NCBI GenBank assembly: GCA_007449985.2
Contig: VIIQ02000084.1
Location: 1 to 64,000, forward strand
Length of the DNA stretch: 64,000 nucleotides
Source of the DNA: Desmodesmus armatus
Lineage: Eukaryota; Chlorophyta; Chlorophyceae; Sphaeropleales; Scenedesmaceae
Direction of reading: 5' to 3'
Part shown: positions 1 to 10,471 of the stretch, in pieces
Position numbering within the stretch: position 1 is the stretch's first letter
Layout of the letters: each line of letters starts with the position of its first letter
The notes under the pieces: generated by a model
Database searches by the model: none
Seen by the model: only the letters and a program-made list of their open reading frames with translations
Told to the model about the DNA's origin: nothing
Translations under genes and position numbers: made by a program

Positions 1-898
1 CCTGTGGGTGTGTTCAGTGCAGCAAGCGTGTGGTATTATGAGTATCCTGTACTGTTCAGGTGAGGCGTGTGCAGGTACTGAATGCTGGCAGGCAGGCCCA
101 GAATCCCGCCCTTGGACAAGGGCGGGAAGGGGAGGTGAGACAGCAAGCAAGCCTGCTCAGGGGTTGAGTGTGAAAGGGGTTGAAGGCCTTTTCCAAGAGG
201 GACGTGGACAGCTCCATGTGTCGAGACAATGTTTGCGCCATCAAACAGTGTCTCTATTCAACTTGGCAGGATACCACGCATCACCGTCGCAAACGGTAAA
301 GGTAAGGCAAAAACATCAATGAGAGCGTTTGCAGGCCCTGCATGGGACTGCAGTTGCGTAGGTCGGGATCGCTGCTGCTCAGGATGCCTGTCTGGGTCCA
401 CACGAAGCTAGACAAGTTTCTCCAAGCCAGAGAACAGCCCAGTCCTACTACGAATCAATTGATGTAGGTCACAGGGATTTCTATCGCCCCATCTGTACAG
501 GCTGGCTGGAGGAAGCAATGCTTCCGAGCATCCACGTAAGAAGCCAGCAGACCTCAGCTTAACGCAGAAACCTAACACACATTCATACTCTCACCTCACT
601 ACTGACACGAAGGTATATGTGAAGGTTTGTCGGTGTTACACACGAACGTATGTGCGATGATTTTCCCAAGTTACAAAACGTAACAAGGACGTTTGTTCCA
701 TTATAGCGCTCTGCTGAACGCAACAACGACACAGCAGCAGCAGCAGTCCCAGATCAAACAAGACGTTGGGGAAAGAAGGTTGTTAACGCTCATCATCCAT
801 CAGCTCACCGCTTCTCTTTTTGTCAGAATTCGCGGTTGTGGAGCTAGCTTGTCAAGCAGCCCTCAGATTGATATCCGCAGGGGGGGCAGATCATCTAG
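1..898. other. No recognisable gene
   Basis: I see no convincing coding exon here. The open frames are short, on both strands, and lack family motifs. The segment ends at the ATG chosen for the KDZ transposase. It may hold that element's promoter and left end, but I could not find a terminal inverted repeat matching the other side. Confidence 0.4.
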
Positions 899-3800
899 AT
901 GCAGCAGCAGCAGCAGGATGAGCTGGATGAGATTGAGGGTTGTATCTGGGGTGCACAGGCAGTTGCAGATACTGCACAGTTCAGAGCTAGTATAGCTGCT
1001 GAGCATGCTCAGCCGAGACGTGGGCCGGCAGCACAGCGAGGGCGCAGCACAGCGCGTACAGAAACAGGCAGGAGGCGTGCCGCCAGTGCACCAGGAGAGC
1101 GCCAGTCCCGCAGACAGCGCACAGGGTCCAGGGACGGCCGGCCAGCGGCAGGTCCTGGCAGGGGCAGCGGCTGGAATGCCAGCACGGCAGCACGAGCAGG
1201 GGCTGGTGACCTGCCCCCAGAGCCACAGGCCACTGATGCCGATCTGCAAGCAGACGCAGATGCACAGGCAGCTGCCTTCAGTGCTTTCAGGCAGGAGATG
1301 CAAGCTGAGAATGACAGGTGTCAGGAAGAGCTACAAGCAGAAGCAGCAGCAGCAGCAGCAGATGCTGCCAACAGGCCCTCTGAGTGGGGTGAGCGCTGCG
1401 AGGAGGAAGAGCGACGCTGGCGCAGGCACGCCCCCAGCATCGGTGCTGCTGTGTTGCAGCAGTACGCTGCACCCGACCCAGGAGAGCAGTGCTGCATGTG
1501 CAGCACCCCAGGCTGTACCATCCGGTAAGTATGACTGCAGTTTGGGGCAGTGTGTGCTGTGGTCTGCAGCGCTGTTGCCAGACCAGATGTGCGACGGCTA
1601 CTGACTGGTCAGCGGCTGCGAAGCCTGTTGGCACCCAGTTGTGCTTGCAGCGGACGCTCTCAGTCAACTGCAGCTGCCCCGCATGTCTTGTGTGTTGCCG
1701 TGCAGGTGCTTCACCTGTTGTGCTGCTCACGGGTCTGTGTTCTACTGTGAGGCATGTGATGAGCAGCGCCACACCACATACACATGCACAGGCGCCAGAA
1801 GTACAACGACAGCTGCTGGGAGGAGCTGCCACGGGCTGACCCCAACAACGGTGGGTCGAGTGGTGTGCTGACCATAGTAAATGCTATCACCGCTCACGTG
1901 CTGCCAGACACACATGGTGGAGACTGCAGTGCAGTCGCCCGCCGCCCCCACTTACTGCAGCTTGGAGTGCCTGGCACTGTGTGTCGGTTGTCCTTTAGCG
2001 CCAGACAGGTGCAAATGCTAATGTCACTGGTGGTGCGTGTCTGTGCTGCAGGCCACTTTCTATTTCAGCCGAGTCAGTGCACCAAGTGCAACAGCAGCTG
2101 CATCACTGACACTGTGGTCAAGACACAGGAGCTTGCTTACATCACAATGGGTGAGGCAGTCTTGTTTGATGCAGCTGGTCCTTGGGCAGAGCAGCAACTG
2201 CCTAGCGCTGGCCGTCACAGACCTCCTACCAGGTGTCAGGCTGTGGGTGCTGGCTTGTTGCACTGTTTGTCAACAGGTCACTGGGCTGCGTTTTGCCTCG
2301 TCCAATATCTGTGCCCCCCCCCCCCCCCCCCCCCGCCTGCAGGTGGTGTCATTAAAGCCAAGCGCGCTGCATACAAGTGCGGGAATCCACAGTGCGCAGC
2401 AGCAGTGTGGCAGCAGCCTGAGCAGTTTGTGTCTGTGGGCGCATGGCCGGCGTCCCTGGATGATGAGCACCTCAGGTCAGCACCATCCACGCTAGAAGCA
2501 TTGTATGCCAGCTGGTTGCTTTCAGGGTGTGGCCGTCGGGTCAATCATCACTTCCTGTGAGCAGCATGTGTGCTTGTCCATACATCTACATGCAGTGCGC
2601 GGGCTGTTGACGCAGAGAGCGCAATGAGGCAATGTGGCAAGAGCGTGTCAATGTAGGCCTTGCCCATCTCTGTCTGGCAATTCTTGTATGTTTAACAATT
2701 GCTGTGCGCAGGACCATCATCGCACAAGATGTGCTGCAGCTGTATGATGCCCTGAAGCTCCGCGCGCCCACAGTGTCACTGGATGCTTTCGTCAAGGCGC
2801 TTGCCGATGCCTCCTGGCACAGCAATCTGCAGCAGGTGTGTGTGGCAATGCAGTTACTCCTGGCCTCCTGCGACAACCTCGTGTCAGCACCTGGGCCGGA
2901 AGGCATGCATAGTTTTCAAACTTTCCGGTCCTTCTCTACCACCCATAGCGTGCCTGAGCGCCATGCTTTCCTGTGCTTTTCACTGCAGCCCTGGCAGAGC
3001 GTCAGCAGAAGCGCGTTCCGCCGTGCGGCAGACGAGTACAGCAGCTGCCAGCTTGACTTGCGCCTGGGAGTGAAACAGCTGAATGATCTGCACTGCCCAG
3101 CTTGCAGCGGAGGCAGCTGCGCTTACCACATAGACAGCAACATGAAGCTGTTTGTGTGGGAGCGTCTGCGGCAGTTGTGGCGGGAGCCCCACTTCAGGGA
3201 GTTCTTTGCTGGCAGCGCAGACGTACAGTGCACGCTTCAAGCTGTTGATGCTGCTCGGGTAGGTGGCCTGCTAGGTGGGATGTTGGCAGCTCATCAGCTG
3301 CTGGATGCGCTCACCTGTCCGGCGGGGCTGACTCACTCACTCAACGGTCTGGCTTGATGTTGTGACACTTGTGTGATGCCATCGTGCACGTTGTTGGCAT
3401 TGGTCACTCTTCTCGGCAATCACTGTCACAATATGGTGCCGTGGACGGCATCTGTCTTATACTAGGGCTTCTTTCCTGCTTGCAGGCAGGTGGGACTCAA
3501 GCTAGCAACGGCGTTGCTGCGGCGGCTGCAGAAGCAGCTGCTGAACGCACTGACAGGACCTGCAACGGCGTGTGGACAGCAGCAGGTGATGGACAGCAAC
3601 GCCGGATGTCCAAGCAGGCTGTGACAGGGCGGTGTGTAGGTGAGCGCTGCGATTGGTCTGCTGCTTACAGTCATTTACAGTATTTTTGGTTCCATTGACT
3701 TCCTGCAGCTCTCGTCACCTTGAGAAAGCACGTCATGAACAACGAAAACAAATCGTGACCCCGCAAAACATTCATTGATGCATGTGTTTGTGCACTGTTA

Positions 3801-6800
3801 TGCTGAGCATAGGCTCTGCTCCATCTGAGCGCTAGTGATTGTGCTGTTGTGTGCTGCAGCAACGGACGCTCGCCATGGCCTTCCCATTGTGGCCGCAAAC
3901 CTCATCAACAGTGGGGAGCGCTATGCCTATGCCCTCCACCTGCTGGTGTTCCACCTGCCGCACTGCACCCAGCTGCACATTGACATAATGTGCAAGTGGG
4001 CGCCCTGGCTGCAGCGCTCAGTGACCGCTTTGCTACAGGAACCCCCGGCGGGTGTTGACACAGCACTGCGTGACCGCATCTTGCAGCTGAGGCAGCTGGT
4101 GACAGCAGCAAACAACCTGGAGGGTGTGCGCAAGGTCCTGTCCCACGCTCATGGCACTCTGCACGCCCTCAACTGCCAGGTGTGCTTCTCTGCTGGATAC
4201 AAGGCAGCACATCACCTGCAGCAGGTTGTAGGCTTCCATAGGGCCTTGCGGCAACACAGCATGTGGGCTTGCTGTTGTTGCAGCCAGTCAAAAACACCAC
4301 ATGGAACAAACAACATCTTATGGCATCACTCTGTCAACTGCCTCGTGGTGCAGGTCCTGTGGCAGCCGGGCTGGACAGAAGGCTGCGCCAAGGCTTTGGG
4401 TGAGGAGGGAGAGCAGTTCTTCTCATACTTCTCCAAGTATGCGTTCACCACACGCAACCAGAGCGCCGCAGGTGCGTACATGGCAACTTCTGCATTCCTG
4501 GGAGGCCCATGTTCCTATGGTTGGCTTTCAACGCCCAGTATCGTGTCGGTAGGCATCATCATCATCATCATCATCGGGTCTGGTGTGTGCTGCTATGAAC
4601 AATGGCAGGCTGTGTGCCCAAACGCCTTCGGGGCTGCGCCTGGCTGCAGGGCGCGTGTCGACGAGTCCTTGCTGCGACCACACAGGCTGTTTCATTGTTG
4701 CATAGGTTCCCTGGTGCACTCTGTCTCTTTGCCTCTTTCGGCACTGTTCCGCCGCCTAACCTCACCCCTGCTTCATTGCACCACCCCTTGTGCTCAGGTG
4801 CTGATGACCAGCTGACCAAGGCGGCCTTCCACTTTGCCCGGCTGAAGAAGCGTGGGCAAGCAGACTTGCTGGTCCGCCGACACAAGAAGTTCAGCAAGCT
4901 GCTGCCCAAGGCTGAGGCAAAGCTCGCAGAACAGCTGCAGCTGATGGTGGATACCCCAGTTGCTCAGCGGCCAGCTTTTGTGTGCAGCTTGCGGGAAGCG
5001 CTGCAGGAACACGCTCGGGGTGAGCCGGGTGTACTTTGGGGCTGTGCGTTGGGGTGGCAGCATTGACTTTGGCAACGAAGGCAGTGTAGGCATGCACAGG
5101 CACTGAGCACTCACTATCTGCTATCCCAGTTTGCGAGCAAGGCATGCTGATGGCTAGCCAATATATGCACCATCCTACAGGAGGGTTGTGGTGTTGTTCT
5201 GCAGATGAAATCCACCGACCCCGTGACGGCAACAGGAAGCTGTTGGAGCAGTACAGCGAGGCAGTGCTGGTGCGGGATGCAGAGCAGGTCACAGCGGCAC
5301 TAAACAGCTCCCTTGCCAACCTGGGCATGCACAGCGAGAGCCTGGCAGCTGTCCGTGTCATGGCCGGCCTGACAGACCCCAACCTTGCTCTGCTGCATGA
5401 GACGGCTGAGAAGCTGCGCAAAGCAGCTGAAAAGAGCAGGTAGGCTACATGACCATTCCGTGCTGTTTTGCATCTTGACCTGTTGCTTGCACACATGTGG
5501 CCGCTCAAGACCATTGCTGCTCATTGTAGAACGTGCAAGTACCCATATAATTGGTCGGGTCCTGCAGGTGTGCATGCATGATTGTCCCCGCACTGAGTGT
5601 GCGTTGTCATTGCTGTCCTGCCTGCAGCACTGCCGCAGCAGAAGCAGCAGGTGTCATCAAGGACAAGTTCATGCCTGCCTTAGATGCTAGCATCCTGCGG
5701 CAGCAGAACGTGATGGAGGGGCTGTACCATGACCTGAAGAAGTCGGAGAGCAAGAGGGACGCGCAGGATGCAGGTAGGTTCATGGCCTGGGTGGAGGGAG
5801 GCGGGCGCTTGCACATGCCAGGTAGCAGGATGGTTGGAGTTGAAAAAGTGGGGGCGCAAAAACAAGGCAGAAAGCAAAGCGTGCGCCACAGCCGCACACC
5901 CTCTCCTTCACCGTGTGTGCCCTTAATATTGTGATTCGAAGCTGCAGCCAAGTTTCCCCAATCTCCGTGCATTGGGAACGCGCCCGCATGGCTGTGAATC
6001 CCTGTTGCCCATGCTTAACATCTGCACTCACTGCTGGTGTGCATTGTTTGTGTGATGTGCTTGCAGCCACACCCAAGGAGCGGCAGCGGCACAGCCAGAA
6101 GTGCAGGCAGCTCGCGACCGCCCTGGGACAGTGTGTGCTGCAGTACAATGTGCTGGTGGAGGAGTTCAACAAAGCACTTGCAGACGCTGCCCAGCCCCCG
6201 GGTGTTGCCACTACACAGCATTGGAGGCAGCCACGCAGCCCTACAACAGTGGAGGACGTGCGCAAGCAGCGCTTCAGCTGGGCCAACGAGTACGCATGTA
6301 AGCACACAAGACACACAAACTGTTGCAGGTCTACAGCCATTTGTCACAGCACCTTGCCTTGAGCAATCGCTGGCTTGCAGCACTTTCCAACTGTCACTTG
6401 CAGGTTCACACTGGCGTGCATGTGAATGGCACCCATGCGGCATCCTTCTCGTGTAATGGACGTGGTGTGTGGCAGCCTCAACAACAGCAACACACTTGTC
6501 TGCTGTTCTGCTGCATGCAGTTGACCAGGGCCACCCATTGCGTTTGTATGGGGTTGCGCGCGCCATGGCTATATGTGAGGCAGACAACGAGGTGGCCCGC
6601 ATCAAGGAGGAGCTTGTGTTGTTACCCCAGGAGATGCAAGCACACATCCGCTTCTACCGCGATCTGGAGGCACAGCTCAAGCAGTTGCAGGCAGCCATGG
6701 CAGCTGATAGCGTCCCAACGCCTGAAGGTTTGGTTGCAGCTGGCTTTGCTGTGCTGCCTGGTATGGGGCGCTATCAGCCTGCTGCTGCAGATGTTCTGGC

Positions 6801-7044
6801 CAGCAGTGGTGTGCGCAGCGGGGCTGTCACGTTTGTGCGGCTTGCACAGGTAGAGGTGCAGCAGCTGCTGCGCGTCGCAGTCAAGGCTTTTGCTCGTGCT
6901 GGTGTCGTTGCTGAGAGCGCAGCTGAGCAGCACAGTGAGGAGTCAGACAGTGATGCTGATAGTGAGGATGGGGACCAGGCAGCACCTGCTGCTGGTGGTG
7001 GTGGTGATACCGATGATGATGGTGATGATGATATCATGGTCTGA
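899..7044 (+). CDS. KDZ-family DNA transposase (Kyakuja/Dileera/Zisupton type)
   Basis: This is a cut-and-paste transposase of the CxC-cluster/KDZ superfamily, about 1,130 residues. Exons I can phase: 899-1524, 1706-1850, 2052-2150, 2343-2475, a short unresolved one near 2526, 2712-2835, 2989-3258, 3486-3639, 3860-4224, 4354-4471, 4798-5019, 5205-5439, 5628-5773, 6067-6297 and 6521-7044. From 2989 on every intron phase agrees. The N-terminus has a zinc-binding Cys cluster (CCMCSTPGC, then CFTCC and CEACDEQRH; later CTKC and CGNPQC). The catalytic core shows CPACSG, then HIDSN (first Asp), SGERYAYAL, HIDIMCKWAPWL (second Asp, the family's YDxxCxY-like block), HALNCQV, and GEEGEQFFSYFS (catalytic Glu). 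The C-terminus is a long coiled coil and an acidic Asp/Glu tail. Exon 2 needs a one-base shift between its two halves, so this copy may be just inactivated. Family assignment is by remembered motif order. Confidence 0.82.
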
Positions 7045-7173
7045 AGCTTGGTGGTGACAGTGTGGCCATTGGCATGTGTTTGGGTCAATTTGCTGTGCAT
7101 GTGTGCTCGTCCAAGTTGCAGCAGCTGTTGTGCACGCAACAAGGAGTGACTACTGTGTGCTGTCAGTGAAAGT

Positions 7174-7178
7174 TGTAA
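7174..7178 (+). terminator. TGTAA poly(A) signal of the KDZ gene
   Basis: TGTAA is the usual green-algal polyadenylation signal. It lies 130 bases after the transposase stop codon on the coding strand. Confidence 0.5.
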
Positions 7179-7675
7179 TGAATGGCAGGCTTGCAACACA
7201 ATTGGTGTATAGCAGCAGTTAGGCAGGGCAGCTGGCTTACATGGCTCCAAAAGCCTCTTGCAATTGTGTAGGAGCTAGCCCTGCAGGCGCAGCCATGCTA
7301 TTCTTTGTCAAGTGGGGCCGTGCCAAGTCTGGCAGTTCACTCTCCGGCAGTAATCATCGATACCAGTTCGCAGGGCTGGTGGGGTGAGCAGGTGCCAAGG
7401 TGGTGTGTGCACATGACATGTTGGGGTAGGCGGGCGCCTGCAGTGCGCACACGTTGCAAAGATGGTGAGATATGGGTCTTTGATGTGTTCACCTTGAATT
7501 GGCGGTCAGCGCTTACTGAGGTGTAATGCCATTGTGCATGCCATGTGCACTGCACACAGAAGTTTTCATTGCACACAATCAACAACAGGTTCAACAATCA
7601 GAATGATGAGGCCAACTACGTGCCATGTATGCTTCTGCTGACTAAGGCACACCACTAATGGCCACAAAGGTATTG

Positions 7676-9642
7676 CGCGCATGCTTTGTGGGCTGTAATG
7701 TACACTACCACACAGCATCTGCCTCATCTGATGCTGCAACAACACTCCAGAACACTGTGGCACCTCACAATCAGCTTCAGCCCAGATCGGCCGTCGGACC
7801 CAATTTGCTTGATTTGGCCCCCCAAACCCCCCCAAAACGACCACCGACACAGGCGCAGCACAGCGCCCCACCTGCAACAAGGCTCTCTCACACACATATG
7901 ACACTGTTTGTGGGTGCCATGCTGTAGGAGAGCTGTAACAAACTGTGCTGACCTCCCCCCCCCCCCCATGCCTCCCATCACCCACTACCATGGCGTGATG
8001 CCACGGTTGCGCACTTGAACGGCTTGCATCTGTTGCGCTGGCCAACTGGTGTGGAATCTGGGCATCATTCAGGGAATGAAAGTTGTTGGTAATGACTCAA
8101 GGAGTGCCCCTGTGGAGCCAGAGAGGGTGCAGACCTGTGGCTGGGGTCCAACAGCTTGAGGAGTCATGGCCATCTTGTTGCGTGTTGGTGTGAGATGGAT
8201 TGCCGCACATGCGTGCATCACAGTCGTGTTGCACGCATGGGATGTGGGCTGTAATGTACACTACCACACAGCATCTGCCTCATCTGATGCTGCAACAACA
8301 CTCCAGAACACTGTGGCACCTCACAATCAGCTTCAGCCCAGATCGGCCGTCGGACCCAATTTGCTTGATTTGGCCCCCCAAACCCCCCCAAAACGACCAC
8401 CGACACAGGCGCAGCACAGCGCCCCACCTGCAACAAGGCTCTCTCACACACATATGACACTGTTTGTGGGTGCCATGCTGTAGGAGAGCTGTAACAAACT
8501 GTGCTGACCTCCCCCCCCCCCCATGCCTCTCATCACCCACTACCATGGCGTGATGCCACGGTTGCGCACTTGAACGGCTTGCATCTGCTGCGCTGGCCAA
8601 CTGGTGTGGAATCTGGGCATCATTTAGGGAATGAAAGTTGTTGGTAATGACTCAAGGAGTGCCCCTGTGGAGCCAGAGAGGGTGCAGACCTGTGGCTGGG
8701 GTCCAACAGCTTGAGGAGTCATGGCTATCTTGTTCCGTGTTGGTGTGAGATGGATTGCTGCACATGCGTGCATCACAGTCGTGTTGCACGCATGGGATGT
8801 GGGCTGTAATGTACACTACCACACAGCATCTGCCTCATCTGATGCTGCAACAACACTCCAGAACACTGTGGCACCTCACAATCAGCTTCAGCCCAGATCG
8901 GCCGTCGGACCCAATTTGCTTGATTTGGCCCCCCAAACCCCCCCAAAACGACCACCGACACAGGCGCAGCACAGCGCCCCACCTGCAACAAGGCTCTCTC
9001 ACACACATATGACACTGTTTGTGGGTGCCATGCTGTAGGAGAGCTGTAACAAACTGTGCTGACCTCCCCCCCCCCCATGCCTCTCATCACCCACTACCAT
9101 GGCGTGATGCCACGGTTGCGCACTTGAACGGCTTGCATCTGTTGCGCTGGCCAACTGGTGTGGAATCTGGGCATCATTCAGGGAATGAAAGTTGTTGGTA
9201 ATGACTCAAGGAGTGCCCCTGTGGAGCCAGAGAGGGTGCAGACCTGTGGCTGGGGTCCAACAGCTTGAGGAGTCATGGCTATCTTGTTGCGTGTTGGTGT
9301 GAGATGGATTGCCGCACATGCGTGCATCACAGTCGTGTTGCACGCATGGGATGTGGGCTGTAATGTACACTACCACACAGCATCTGCCTCATCTGATGCT
9401 GCAACAACACTCCAGAACACTGTGGCACCTCACAATCAGCTTCAGCCCAGATCGGCCGTCGGACCCAATTTGCTTGATTTGGCCCCCCAAAACGACCACC
9501 GACACAGGCGCAGCACAGCGCCCCACCTGCAACAAGGCTCTCTCACACACATATGACACTGTTTGTGGGTGCCATGCTGTAGGAGAGCTGTAACAAACTG
9601 TGCTGACCTCCCCCCCCCCCCATGCCTCTCATCACCCACTAG
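7676..9642. repeat. 555-bp tandem repeat, 3.5 copies
   Basis: The anchor GGCTGTAATGTACACTACC starts at 7691, 8247, 8802 and 9356, so the period is 554-556 bp. Copies are almost identical. Differences are a few substitutions, small changes in a poly(C) tract, and an 11-bp deletion near 9488 in the last copy. The array stops abruptly at CATCACCCACTA in the fourth copy. Each unit carries the same short open frames on both strands, which is a by-product of repetition, and one TGTAA. It starts about 630 bp downstream of the KDZ transposase stop and could be part of that element's subterminal DNA. Confidence 0.93.
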
Positions 9643-9731
9643 GAATACAGTACAGTGTCTCCTACTTCACTCACTGACCTGACACCCTGATAGTACGTAG
9701 TGTCCAATCACCACAACAGGCTGATCACTGC

Positions 9732-9787
9732 ATTCTCACTGCAGTCTCACACATCTCTAATTCTCACTGCAGTCTCACACATCTCTA
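9732..9787. repeat. 28-bp perfect tandem duplication
   Basis: Two head-to-tail copies of a unit beginning ATTCTCACTGCAGTCTCACA are visible just outside the 555-bp array. The rest of 9643-10471 shows no gene. It probably includes the 3' UTR of the minus-strand gene that ends at 10472. Confidence 0.9.
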
Positions 9788-10471
9788 CACACGTCAATCC
9801 CCTGCTGGACTAACGCTCAGCCTGCTCGACAACTGCGTGGCTACGCCTCCTCTCCCCAGAGCAGGAAGAGCGGAAGGACAGTACCCGCCTCATCTCCACC
9901 GGACTGCACCACTGCAGAAAAAAGGAAGGAAGCAATATCCCAGCACACACAACCCAACCAGCCACACACAGCATGAGCCCACCCTGCCGACCAACCCCCA
10001 CAAGCATCTGCGAAGGCCACACGCAGTGACTGGAGAACAGCACCACAAAGTGGGCACGCAGATAAAAGACCAGCGAACAACGGGAAAAGCACCAAGGGCA
10101 CACCACCCCACTCAGCTGCACCCTGCTCAGCTACCCTCTTACCCCACTCTGGACATTCAGCAGTCGGCTGGCACCGCAGCACCCTTTGCATGCGTCCTTC
10201 CAGCATACAAGCACAAGCACACAGAACACGAACATCACAAACAAACAACGGCACGCGCAAACACACAGCAGGAATAACACATCCAAGCAGCCTGGGACAT
10301 TTCCATACACAAACAGGCACAAAGGCGGCACTCTGGCAACGCTGACAAACAGACACCGCCATTTGTGCGCACACGGCACTGCGCACGCTATACCTTCAGG
10401 CAACGCAGCATCTGCAGTCCCTGTCCCAAGGTTGCCTAACTACAAGTAAGGCTGACAAGCAGACATCAGGC

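Noticed and set aside
7676..9642. Repeated 85-106-codon open frames as a tandem gene family
   Set aside because: They occur on both strands of each 555-bp unit, have no family motif, and recur only because the DNA does.
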